This document shows positions 1-5,256 of a DNA stretch of 5,256 nt, piece after piece. Made by a program: the position numbers and the translations under genes. The stretch is taken from positions 1 through 5,256 of the forward strand of contig CAJOQU010000035.1 in the NCBI GenBank assembly GCA_905236975.1, given 5' to 3'. Under the pieces are notes generated by a model, which saw nothing but the letters and a program-made list of their open reading frames with translations, searched no databases and was not told where the DNA came from. Numbering within the stretch: position 1 is the first letter of the stretch; the number at the start of each line of letters is the position of its first letter. The DNA is from an uncultured Clostridia bacterium. GTDB lineage: Bacteria > Bacillota > Clostridia > Oscillospirales > Acutalibacteraceae.

Positions 1-55
1 AAATACGGGATTCGGTAAAATAAATAAACGTAAAAAAAGTTTATCAACAACTTAA

Positions 56-160
56 GACTTACTGTCGGTAAGGACAAACGGTTTTGGTGCGAGGACAACA
101 AGCCTAAAAGAGCTGAATTTTGCCTATTTTCAGGCGTTTTGTCCTTATCGACAGTAAGTC
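56..160. repeat. Long inverted repeat (23-bp arms, 59-base loop)
   Basis: Bases 56-78 and 138-160 are reverse complements over 23 positions. The only departure, G68 opposite T148, would be a G-U wobble in RNA. The 59-base loop contains a smaller hairpin (GCCT 122-125 with AGGC 132-135). It also has a second AGGACAA at 92-98, a direct repeat of 71-77, which could compete for the same partner at 139-145. No target-site duplication is visible around the arms, so a mobile-element origin is unsupported. It may be part of a 3' untranslated structure or a small RNA. Confidence 0.7.
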
Positions 161-202
161 AAAAGTGAAACAGAGCCGTTTGCACGGCTCTGTTTCACTT
201 TT
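161..202. terminator. Perfect 19-bp palindromic stem-loop, probable bidirectional terminator
   Basis: Bases 161-179 pair perfectly with 184-202 around a TTGC loop. The left arm starts with AAAA and the right arm ends in TTTT, so either strand gives a GC-rich stem with U residues at its 3' base. This is the usual form of a compact bidirectional intrinsic terminator. It directly abuts the preceding inverted repeat with no spacer. The likely user is a plus-strand gene lying left of the window. The U tract is short, so strength is uncertain. Confidence 0.6.
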
Positions 203-214
203 AAGGGGTTTGAG

Positions 215-300
215 GAGAGAATTTCTCTTTTTCAGAGAAACTATACCGAAAGGATGCGGCTTCCTTTTCGGTACAAGCTTATCATACATGATAATTTTTT
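215..300 (+). other. Cluster of three short hairpins, the last followed by six T
   Basis: Three further stems follow in order: TTTCTCT 222-228 with AGAGAAA 234-240; TACCGAAAGGA 244-254 with 262-273, with one bulge; and TTATCAT 279-285 with ATGATAA 288-294, which runs straight into T6 at 295-300. The last resembles a weak, AT-rich intrinsic terminator. Together with the structures at 56-202 they fill the gap before the next promoter. Small open frames crossing the stretch are broken up by these palindromes and lack ribosome binding sites. Confidence 0.45.
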
Positions 301-331
301 CTTTTCTATGAACGTTTTTTAAATTTTTGCG

Positions 332-360
332 GAATAGAATATGTACAGTTGTTCATAATA
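332..360 (+). promoter_or_regulatory. Candidate sigma-G/sigma-F (forespore) promoter for the SpoIIQ-like gene
   Basis: GAATA at 332-336 and CATAATA at 354-360 are separated by 17 bases. This resembles the Bacillus sigma-G consensus (TGAATA, 17-18 bases, CATACTA). No sigma-A pair with acceptable spacing is evident here. The predicted start near 367 would give a leader of about 25 bases containing the ribosome binding site. The sigma-F consensus, with GG at the start of its -10, fits less well. A forespore promoter agrees with the identity of the gene, although that identity also guided the search. Confidence 0.5.
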
Positions 361-391
361 AAAAGGAACACGAAAGAAAGGAAATGAAAAC

Positions 392-1102
392 ATGAACTAT
401 TCCGAATACCATTCCGGTTCTAAAAGAAAGGGCAACGCCGTATTTTATATGATTCTGGCCTGCTGTTTGTTGGCGGTCGGCGCGGCCGCGTGGTTCGCCG
501 CACGCAACATGAAGCAGCCCGATCCGAAGATAGAGGAAAGCAGCAGTCTGCCGTCTTCCTCGGCGCCGTCTATGCCGTCAGAGCCGAGCGCTATTGAGAC
601 ACCGTCCGGGGACGTTACCGAAAGTGTGGATAATTCGGTGAGCAATGTGCCGTATACGCCGTCCGAATCCGAACAGGCGGCCGAGGCCAAGGCCAAAACC
701 AAAGAAAAGATTTTTTCCATGCCGGTTGAAGGCGAGGTTGTGAAAACCTATAACGAAAACGAGCTTCAATATTCCTCCACTTATGGCGATATGCGCCTGC
801 ACTTAGGGGTAGATATCTCTTGTGAGGACGGTGCGGCGATCAGCGCGGTGGCCGCGGGAGCTGTGACATCTATTGAAGAAAACGCAACTTTCGGTACGGT
901 GGTGACCATTGATCACGGCGAGGGACTGGTGACGCAATACGCGGCTTTGAAAGATTTGACCGTTCATGAAGGCGATGCGGTTTCCGCAGGTGATGTGATC
1001 GGTTGTGTGACCTCGATCCCGTCGGAATGTGCGGATCAAAGTCATTTGCATTTTGCTCTTTTAAAGAACGGACATTTTGCGGATCCGACTACCCTTTTTT
1101 AA
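392..1102 (+). CDS. spoIIQ: SpoIIQ-like membrane-anchored M23/LytM domain protein
   Basis: This 236-residue protein has a short basic N-terminus, one membrane segment (about 14-37), a Ser/Pro/Glu-rich linker (about 45-105), and a C-terminal LytM/M23 domain (about 107-236). Zinc-site motifs are visible: HLGVD (H137, D141) and HLH (218-220). The usual Y-x-H-L catalytic histidine of active M23 enzymes reads YAAL (183-186), a change also typical of SpoIIQ proteins. In sporulating Firmicutes SpoIIQ sits in the forespore membrane and pairs with mother-cell SpoIIIAH in the engulfment channel. The architecture, short length and sigma-G-like promoter support this assignment. The start follows AAAGGAAA (377-384) at good spacing. 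It is a single-gene unit closed by the terminator at 1138. A generic M23 endopeptidase remains possible because spoIID or other spo neighbours are not in view; Clostridium difficile encodes spoIID next to spoIIQ. Confidence 0.75.
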   Translation: MNYSEYHSGSKRKGNAVFYMILACCLLAVGAAAWFAARNMKQPDPKIEESSSLPSSSAPSMPSEPSAIETPSGDVTESVDNSVSNVPYTPSESEQAAEAKAKTKEKIFSMPVEGEVVKTYNENELQYSSTYGDMRLHLGVDISCEDGAAISAVAAGAVTSIEENATFGTVVTIDHGEGLVTQYAALKDLTVHEGDAVSAGDVIGCVTSIPSECADQSHLHFALLKNGHFADPTTLF

Positions 1103-1137
1103 ACAACATGCCCTCGGTATTCGCTTAGGGGCAACCT

Positions 1138-1179
1138 AAAGCGGCTGTTTTGTCACGATTGGCAAAACAGCCGCTTTTT
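1138..1179 (+). terminator. Intrinsic terminator after the SpoIIQ-like gene
   Basis: Bases 1138-1152 pair perfectly with 1163-1177 (15 bp, GC-rich core) around a 10-base loop, and the right arm ends in TTTTT (1175-1179). It lies 35 bases past the stop codon. The left arm begins with AAA, so it could also work in reverse, but no minus-strand gene here needs it. A minor TTAGG/CCTAA hairpin (1125-1139) just upstream overlaps the left arm. Confidence 0.88.
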
Positions 1180-1232
1180 GTGCCGCTTGCGCATTTCTGC
1201 AGAAGAAAATCCTATCCTGCGAAAAATAGTAT

Positions 1233-1261
1233 TTGAAAAAGTAAGGGGTATCGTTTATAAT
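1233..1261 (+). promoter_or_regulatory. Sigma-A promoter of the nucleotidyltransferase-nagB unit
   Basis: TTGAAA (1233-1238) and a perfect TATAAT (1256-1261) are separated by exactly 17 bases. Transcription should start near 1268, leaving a leader of about 18 bases that is just long enough for the ribosome binding site. This also rules out starts upstream of 1286. No operator palindrome or riboswitch fits in so short a leader. Confidence 0.85.
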
Positions 1262-1285
1262 AGGGAAAGAAAGGCAGGGACTAAC

Positions 1286-2167
1286 ATGCAGGAACATATC
1301 ACCTTGGTTGTCATGGCGGCGGGAATGGGCAGCCGTTTTGGCGGCTTGAAACAGATTGAACCGATTGGAAAAAACGGAGAAATTTTATTGGATTATTCGG
1401 TGTATGACGCCGTAAAAGCCGGATTTGACAAGGTTGTATTTATCATTAAGCACGCTATTGAGCAGGATTTTAAGGCGGTCGTGGGCAAGCGGATTGAAAA
1501 GCGGGTCCGAACCGAATATGTTTTTCAGGAGACAGACGACCTGCCGGCCGGTTTTACCTGTCCGCCTGAGCGGGAGAAGCCGTGGGGAACGGCACACGCC
1601 GTTCTTTGCTGTCAAAATGTGGTGAACGAGCCGTTTGCGGTCATCAATGCCGATGATTATTACGGCAAATCGGCCTTTGTGCAAATGGCGGATTTTTTAA
1701 AGTCCGGAAGTGAGGATTACGGCATGGTCGGCTTTCGCCTGGTCAACACCTTGACCGAAAACGGTTCGGTCTCACGCGGGGTGTGCGAGATCGAAAACGG
1801 TAAGCTGAAATCCGTGACCGAACGCACCAAAATTGTGGATTGCCGCTATACGGAGGACGACGGCAAAACCTGGACGGCTCTTCCGCCCGACACGGTGGTT
1901 TCCATGAATCTGTGGGGCTTTACGCCGGATATTTTCGGGGCGATTGAAAGCGGCTTTTGTGACTTTTTGAAAGAAAAACGTACCGTACCCAAGGCCGAGT
2001 ACTATTTGCCGACCGTTGTTTCGTCGCTCATTGAATCGGGCAAAAAGCAGGTTCGGGTACTCATTGCGGAAGACAAATGGTACGGCGTGACGTATAAAGA
2101 AGATAAGGCGGGCATGGCCGCGGCGTTGGAGCAAATGACCGAAAACGGTCAATACGAAGGAATGTGA
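1286..2167 (+). CDS. Sugar-phosphate-type nucleotidyltransferase (NTP_transferase fold)
   Basis: A 293-residue protein expected to transfer a nucleotidyl group from an NTP to a sugar-1-phosphate or similar phosphorylated acceptor in the cytoplasm. The N-terminus has the nucleotide-binding signature GMGSRFGGLKQ (13-23) after a hydrophobic strand. PWGTAHA (99-105) and NADDYYG (121-127) follow; the latter carries the probable metal-binding Asp. MNLWGF (207-212) and WYGVTYKED (265-273) complete a GT-A-like Rossmann layout. There is no C-terminal left-handed beta-helix, so it lacks the acyl/acetyltransferase half of GlmU-type enzymes. The ATG at 1286 follows AGGCAGGG (1272-1279) and the promoter. 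An in-frame extension upstream to 1178 would begin inside the previous terminator and is rejected. nagB begins 10 bases after the stop, hinting at an amino-sugar acceptor. The exact substrate cannot be read from sequence. Confidence 0.88.
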   Translation: MQEHITLVVMAAGMGSRFGGLKQIEPIGKNGEILLDYSVYDAVKAGFDKVVFIIKHAIEQDFKAVVGKRIEKRVRTEYVFQETDDLPAGFTCPPEREKPWGTAHAVLCCQNVVNEPFAVINADDYYGKSAFVQMADFLKSGSEDYGMVGFRLVNTLTENGSVSRGVCEIENGKLKSVTERTKIVDCRYTEDDGKTWTALPPDTVVSMNLWGFTPDIFGAIESGFCDFLKEKRTVPKAEYYLPTVVSSLIESGKKQVRVLIAEDKWYGVTYKEDKAGMAAALEQMTENGQYEGM

Positions 2168-2177
2168 AGACAGAAGC

Positions 2178-2888
2178 ATGAAGTTTATTACGGTTGATAC
2201 ATATGAAAAATTGAGCCGCCAAGCGGCGAATATCATCTCAGCACAGGTCATCATCAAGCCGGACAGTGTGCTGGGGCTGGCCACCGGTTCTTCACCGGTC
2301 GGCACCTACAAACAGCTGATCGAGTGGTACCGTAAAGGTGATATTGATTTCAGCCGCGTCACGACCGTGAATTTGGATGAATACGTTGGGCTCAGCGGTA
2401 AGGATGAACAAAGCTACCGCTATTTTATGAACAAAAATCTGTTTGAGCATGTCAATATTGACCTTGCCAACACCTTTGTTCCCAATGGCTGTGCGGTCGA
2501 TCTGGCAGGCGAGGGCGAGCAGTATGACGCGCATATCAAAGCACTTGGCGGCATCGATATGCAGCTGCTTGGCATCGGTCATGATGGGCATATCGGATTT
2601 AACGAGCCGGATGATGTATTTGTAAAAAGCACGCATGTGGTCGAGCTGCATGAATCTACCGTCAAGGCGAACTCCCGCTTTTTTGCAAATGAGCAAGAGG
2701 TGCCGCGCCTTGCCATCACCATGGGTATGGTTTCCATTATGCAGGCGAAAAAGATTTTGCTGATCGCCTCGGGCAAGCAAAAACGTGATATTTTGGAGAA
2801 GGCCTTCTATGGGCCTATTACGCCGCGCATCCCGGCTTCCATTTTGCAGCTTCATCCCGATATTACGGTCATTTACAGTGAGGAATAG
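2178..2888 (+). CDS. nagB: Glucosamine-6-phosphate deaminase
   Basis: NagB converts glucosamine-6-phosphate to fructose-6-phosphate and ammonia, feeding amino sugars from wall recycling or glycans into glycolysis. All signatures are present in this 236-residue protein: the phosphate-binding loop LATGSSPVGTY (34-44), LDEY with D67, and GIGHDGHIGFNEP (132-144) with D136, H138 and E143. These match the D72, D141, H143 and E148 catalytic set of Escherichia coli NagB. PRIPASILQLH (216-226) is also typical. The length matches the shorter Firmicute form; E. coli NagB has 266 residues. The gene lies 10 bases after the nucleotidyltransferase and has only a weak ribosome binding site (GAAGA 2166-2170, or the more distant GAAGGA 2156-2161), so translational coupling is likely. 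No nagA or sugar transporter is in view. Confidence 0.96.
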   Translation: MKFITVDTYEKLSRQAANIISAQVIIKPDSVLGLATGSSPVGTYKQLIEWYRKGDIDFSRVTTVNLDEYVGLSGKDEQSYRYFMNKNLFEHVNIDLANTFVPNGCAVDLAGEGEQYDAHIKALGGIDMQLLGIGHDGHIGFNEPDDVFVKSTHVVELHESTVKANSRFFANEQEVPRLAITMGMVSIMQAKKILLIASGKQKRDILEKAFYGPITPRIPASILQLHPDITVIYSEE

Positions 2889-2905
2889 CGTGAAAAATCA
2901 CGCTA
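2886..2905 (+). other. Hairpin spanning the nagB stop codon
   Basis: TAGCGTGA (2886-2893) pairs perfectly with TCACGCTA (2898-2905) around AAAA. The stem includes the nagB stop codon. No T run follows, so it is a poor intrinsic terminator. It may mark the mRNA 3' end, protect it, or be the first element of the structured spacer that continues to 3051. Confidence 0.5.
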
Positions 2906-2911
2906 TACACA

Positions 2912-2973
2912 ATATCGAGACGGCGTATTGCTCGCCACATCAAAGATGCGGCAACCGCAAAACATTCCGATAT
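2912..2973 (+). other. Possible three-way-junction RNA fold in the nagB to PHP spacer
   Basis: ATATCG (2912-2917) can pair with CGATAT (2968-2973). The enclosed bases form two more hairpins: GGCG 2922-2925 with CGCC 2933-2936, and TGCGG 2947-2951 with CCGCA 2955-2959. The result is a closed junction of 62 bases that ends one base before the ribosome-binding-site stem. I do not recognise a known riboswitch core in it. Such short stems can arise by chance, so this is a folding hypothesis only. Confidence 0.3.
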
Positions 2974-2974
2974 C

Positions 2975-3043
2975 ATCTCCATCCGCCGCTATTGGAGATT
3001 TTATGATTTATTTGTGCTGACGCTTTAGCGGCGGAATGGAGAT
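2975..3043 (+). promoter_or_regulatory. Ribosome-binding-site-sequestering stem with a competing alternative hairpin
   Basis: Bases 2975-2991 pair with 3026-3043 over 17 bp with one bulged base. The right arm contains the ribosome binding site (GGAG 3038-3041) of the gene starting at 3052, so the stem should block its translation. The left arm begins ATCTCCA (2975-2981), which can instead pair with TGGAGAT at 2993-2999; that would break the long stem and expose the site. The alternative hairpin is followed by a broken T-rich stretch, so it could also act as a weak terminator. The pairings are seen directly; regulation is inferred. Confidence 0.55.
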
Positions 3044-3051
3044 TAAAATAT

Positions 3052-3819
3052 ATGATTGCGAATTATCACACCCATACTGTGCGCTGCCACCATGCGGTCG
3101 GTACGGAGCGCGAATACATTGAAAACGCCATTCAAGCGGGGATCAAAGTCTTAGGCTTTTCTGATCATTCGCCCCAGTTTTTTGAGGATGACTTTGTTTC
3201 ACCCATGCGCATGACTCCTGCCGAGGCGCCGGCATATATTGCGACGCTGCGTCGCCTTGCCGAGGAATATAAGCAGGATATTCAAATCCTTGTCGGGTTT
3301 GAGGCAGAGTATTACCCCGCGCTTTTCGGGTCGTTGCAGCATTTCTGCCGCGAGCAGGGTGTTGACTATCTGATCATGGGGCAGCATCACTTGCATGACG
3401 AACGGCTGGGAACTTATGTAGGCATGCCCCATTCCGATATGGGTCTTCTTTCCTCCTATGTGGATCAGGTGATCGAGGGCATGAAAACCGGTAGTTTTTC
3501 GTATATTGCCCACCCGGATTTGTGCAATTTCTTGGGCGATGACGGCTGGCATGAACGGGAGTATACCCGCCTTTGCATGGCTGCCAAAGAGTTGGATATC
3601 CCGCTGGAAGTCAATATGCTGGGTCTTATGACCGACCGGCATTATTCCTCCTCCCGCTTTTTTAAGATCGCCAAAAAATGCGGCAACAAGATTATTGTGG
3701 GGTGTGACGCGCACGACCCGTCTGTCTTTTTGAACGAGGCGGCGTTTGATAAGACCCGGCGTTTTGTGGAGGACCTCGGTCTTTCTCCCGTTGAAAAGCT
3801 GACCTTCAAAACGATATAA
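3052..3819 (+). CDS. PHP-domain phosphoesterase, histidinol-phosphatase (HisJ) type
   Basis: A 255-residue cytoplasmic metal-dependent phosphoesterase of the PHP family. Metal-ligand motifs appear in the expected order: HTH (H6, H8), FSDH (D38, H39), GFEAEY (E84), QHH (H112, H113), AHPD (H154), and GCDAHD (D219, H221). The length and the opening YHTHTVRCHH fit the HisK/HisJ subfamily, which hydrolyses L-histidinol phosphate in histidine synthesis. No other his genes are in view, and relatives can act on other phosphates, so the substrate is not settled. The ATG at 3052 lies 10 bases after GGAG (3038-3041), a site buried in the upstream stem. No promoter is clear in the gap, so it may be read through from nagB. 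It ends at a bidirectional terminator facing the convergent rodA-type gene. Confidence 0.88.
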   Translation: MIANYHTHTVRCHHAVGTEREYIENAIQAGIKVLGFSDHSPQFFEDDFVSPMRMTPAEAPAYIATLRRLAEEYKQDIQILVGFEAEYYPALFGSLQHFCREQGVDYLIMGQHHLHDERLGTYVGMPHSDMGLLSSYVDQVIEGMKTGSFSYIAHPDLCNFLGDDGWHEREYTRLCMAAKELDIPLEVNMLGLMTDRHYSSSRFFKIAKKCGNKIIVGCDAHDPSVFLNEAAFDKTRRFVEDLGLSPVEKLTFKTI

Positions 3820-3822
3820 AAT

Positions 3823-3860
3823 ACGGGGCTGTCTCACGAAGGTGTGAGGCAGCCCCGTTT
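3823..3860. terminator. Bidirectional terminator between the converging PHP and RodA-family genes
   Basis: Bases 3823-3837 pair with 3844-3858 (15 positions, one G-U wobble at 3832/3849) around a 6-base loop. On the plus strand TTT follows the stem; on the minus strand ATTTTAT follows. It lies 3 bases after the plus-strand stop and 12 bases after the minus-strand stop, so it can serve both genes. Confidence 0.87.
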
Positions 3861-3870
3861 GCTATGATTT

Positions 3871-5010
3871 TTATAACTTGTCGTCATGTAAATAAATGGT
3901 GCGGGAATTGCGGTGCATATACACATTCAGCACCAGCCCGATTCCTAAGTACAAGCACAAAAGCGAGGTGCCGCCCGCGCTGAAAAACGGCAGGGTAATG
4001 CCAATGACCGGCAACACCTGTACGCACATGCCAATGTTAATGACCATTTGCGCAAAGATGATGGAAAACATCCCCACACAGATCAGCTTGCCGCTGTCTT
4101 TCGAGCAGAGCCTTGCAATACGGATACAACGCAGGCAGATGGCGCCGAGCAGTAAAATAACCGCCATACACCCTAAAAAGCCCAATTCTTCCCCAATGGT
4201 GGTAAAAATAAAATCGTTATGACCCATGGGTACGCCGCCCACTTGGGTCAAGTCACCTTTTAAATAGCCCTGACCAAACCAACCGCCGTTTGCCAGTGCC
4301 ATTTTACCGCGAAATTGTTGGTACAGAATACCCTGTGTGTCGGCATTGGGATCAAACAGAGCTGAAATACGACTGCGTTGATCGTTATTCATCACAAAGA
4401 AATACAAAATCGGCGAGGTCACCGCCGCCGTGATCAGCAACAGCAAAAAATACTTCCATGAAACGCCGGCCGCCCACAACATAAACAGTACCATAATGGC
4501 AAAGACCAACGCGGTGCCGTCATCCCCCTGAATGTGGATCAGCACCACGGGGATGGCGCCGTGAATGCACACCGGAATCAGTGTTTTCAGCTTGTTGATA
4601 TGATCTTTCACACGGCTTAAATGTTGAGTGAAGGTCACAATAAAACAAATTTTCAGTAGTTCGGACGGCTGAAAGGTGGTAATGCCGATGTCAAGCCAAG
4701 CCTTATCGTCGGTACCTTCGGGGGCAAAGCCAATGAAAAAAGTTAAAATGACCGGTACCAGCCCCACCACGGCCAACAGATACCATCGTTCCAAAATTTT
4801 GGTGTAATCCACTGCCGAGATTAACACGGCGGCAAAAATACCCAACACGGTGCCGACGGCTTGTACCAAAACAGCACGATAGGAATCCCTGTACCGTGTG
4901 GCGGAAAAAACGGCCATACAGCCATATATTGAGGTGAAGGTGCAAAGCAGCAACAGAATTTTATCTGACTCACGGATGAAATCAGCCATGTGTGACAGTA
5001 ACCGGCGCAA
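3871..5010 (-). CDS. rodA: SEDS-family peptidoglycan polymerase, RodA-like (FtsW/RodA/SpoVE)
   Basis: SEDS proteins are polytopic membrane glycosyltransferases that polymerise lipid II into glycan strands with a partner class B PBP. This 379-residue protein has about ten membrane segments. It carries the family signatures FQPSELLK (113-120), GTALVF (165-170), MGHNDFIF with the presumed catalytic D266 followed by GEELGF (262-278), and PFFSAGGTS (341-349). Length, GTALV and the Q-x-x-G-x-x-A-x-x-NGG block (231-243) favour RodA over FtsW, but SpoVE-like or divergent paralogues are possible. The usual QPDLGT reads QGDDGT (161-165), and the segment before FQPSE has KAW instead of RRW. The start is TTG at 5008-5010, with AAGGAAG 7 bases upstream; the first ATG (4987-4989) has no ribosome binding site. 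It is a single-gene unit with its own sigma-A promoter. Confidence 0.9.
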   Translation of the reverse strand: MRRLLSHMADFIRESDKILLLLCTFTSIYGCMAVFSATRYRDSYRAVLVQAVGTVLGIFAAVLISAVDYTKILERWYLLAVVGLVPVILTFFIGFAPEGTDDKAWLDIGITTFQPSELLKICFIVTFTQHLSRVKDHINKLKTLIPVCIHGAIPVVLIHIQGDDGTALVFAIMVLFMLWAAGVSWKYFLLLLITAAVTSPILYFFVMNNDQRSRISALFDPNADTQGILYQQFRGKMALANGGWFGQGYLKGDLTQVGGVPMGHNDFIFTTIGEELGFLGCMAVILLLGAICLRCIRIARLCSKDSGKLICVGMFSIIFAQMVINIGMCVQVLPVIGITLPFFSAGGTSLLCLYLGIGLVLNVYMHRNSRTIYLHDDKL

Positions 5011-5017
5011 ATGATCA

Positions 5018-5024
5018 CTTCCTT
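5018..5024 (-). promoter_or_regulatory. Ribosome binding site that fixes a TTG start
   Basis: On the minus strand AAGGAAG occupies 5024-5018 and lies 7 bases before TTG (5010-5008). The next in-frame ATG at 4989-4987 has no purine-rich site at suitable spacing. Initiation at TTG adds seven residues, MRRLLSH, giving a basic cytoplasmic N-terminus. Confidence 0.75.
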
Positions 5025-5034
5025 TTACGAATTC

Positions 5035-5063
5035 ATTATACTGGATTTTACCTCAAGAAGCAA
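5035..5063 (-). promoter_or_regulatory. Sigma-A promoter of the RodA-family gene
   Basis: Reading the minus strand, TTGCTT (5063-5058) and a perfect TATAAT (5040-5035) are separated by 17 bases. Transcription should start near 5028, at or just before the ribosome binding site, so the leader is very short. A vegetative promoter argues for a housekeeping RodA role rather than a sporulation-only SpoVE role. Confidence 0.78.
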
Positions 5064-5146
5064 GCAATTCTGAAATTTTTAATTAAATCTTTGCTTTTTC
5101 TTAAAGACGCTTTTCATGGGATTGCAGGCTTTTGGGTTTTCTTCAA

Positions 5147-5183
5147 ACTGAAACTCCTTGCCGATGCGGCAAGGAGTTTCAGT
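5147..5183. terminator. 17-bp palindromic stem-loop, probable terminator of the gene entering from the right
   Basis: Bases 5147-5163 pair perfectly with 5167-5183 around an ATG loop, one of the strongest stems here. On the minus strand only TTT follows, and on the plus strand there is no T run, so the U tract is weak. It lies about 17 bases beyond the probable minus-strand stop at 5200. It would insulate the RodA-family promoter from upstream readthrough. Confidence 0.65.
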
Positions 5184-5199
5184 ATTACAAAGATAATTT

Positions 5200-5256
5200 T
5201 CAGTCAATGGTCACATTTTGAAAGCTCACGGTAAAGCCGGTCTCCGGCGCTGAGGC
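5200..5256 (-). CDS. C-terminal fragment of a minus-strand gene (partial)
   Basis: From the right edge, one minus-strand frame reads 18 codons to TGA at 5202-5200 and ends in GFTVSFQNVTID. It is rich in ACC, GTG, GGC and AGC codons like the neighbouring genes. The strong stem at 5147-5183 follows after a suitable gap. Another frame also stays open from the edge, to a TGA at about 5206-5208 (ending in ELSKCDH), and cannot be excluded, but its codon choice fits less well. Too little is present to name a product. Confidence 0.4.
   Translation of the reverse strand, partial: ASAPETGFTVSFQNVTID

Noticed and set aside
41..49. TTATCAACA, one mismatch from a DnaA box
   Set aside because: A single near-match in AT-rich sequence with no cluster of boxes, no dnaA or dnaN and no unwinding element; expected by chance.
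1..55. Possible 3' end of a plus-strand gene entering from the left
   Set aside because: All three frames reach a stop within the first 55 bases (at 16-18, 21-23 and 53-55) and none has a recognisable ending, so the true one cannot be chosen.
56..160. Miniature inverted-repeat transposable element
   Set aside because: The arms are right for a MITE, but the flanks (CTTAA and AAAAG) show no target-site duplication and no second copy is present in the window.
104..311. Small overlapping open frames on both strands (104-289 minus, 120-311 plus)
   Set aside because: Both run through strong palindromes, lack a credible ribosome binding site, and their predicted proteins show no recognisable domain.
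1178..1285. In-frame N-terminal extension of the nucleotidyltransferase
   Set aside because: It would begin inside the T tract of the preceding terminator and run through the sigma-A promoter. The ATG at 1286 has a good ribosome binding site and starts directly before the conserved nucleotide-binding strand.
4992..5234. 80-codon plus-strand open frame at the right end
   Set aside because: It overlaps the start, ribosome binding site and promoter of the minus-strand RodA-family gene and the palindromic stem at 5147-5183.

Overview
The window looks like ordinary chromosome from an endospore-forming, low-to-mid GC member of the Clostridia. An Oscillospiraceae/Ruminococcaceae-type host is my inference from protein style, not from any search. 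The evidence is a SpoIIQ-like forespore peptidase-fold protein behind a sigma-G-like promoter, Firmicute-type NagB and RodA proteins, strong purine-rich ribosome binding sites, and a GC-rich stem-loop after most transcription units. I see no phage, insertion sequence, CRISPR array, tRNA or rRNA.

Layout: (1) Bases 1-391 contain no convincing gene. They hold a dense run of hairpins (about 56-300), then a forespore-type promoter. (2) Bases 392-1102 (+) encode a membrane-anchored LytM/M23 protein resembling SpoIIQ, closed by a 15-bp stem terminator. (3) A textbook sigma-A promoter (1233-1261) drives a sugar-phosphate-type nucleotidyltransferase (1286-2167), followed after 10 bases by nagB (2178-2888). 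(4) A 163-base gap (2889-3051) has layered RNA folding potential. A long stem hides the ribosome binding site of the next gene, and a competing hairpin would free it. (5) Bases 3052-3819 (+) encode a PHP-family phosphoesterase of the histidinol-phosphatase (HisJ) type. (6) A bidirectional terminator separates it from a convergent minus-strand rodA/ftsW-family gene (3871-5010), which has its own sigma-A promoter and a TTG start. (7) The right edge holds a long palindromic terminator-like stem and probably the last 18 codons of another minus-strand gene.

The genes touch amino-sugar metabolism and the cell wall: GlcN-6-P deamination, a probable sugar-1-phosphate nucleotidylation, a peptidoglycan polymerase of the SEDS family, and a sporulation cell-wall-type protein. 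Only the nucleotidyltransferase-nagB pair looks like an operon. I found no clear novel multi-gene system. The parts most worth a second look are the structured leader at 2886-3051 and the hairpin array at 56-300.
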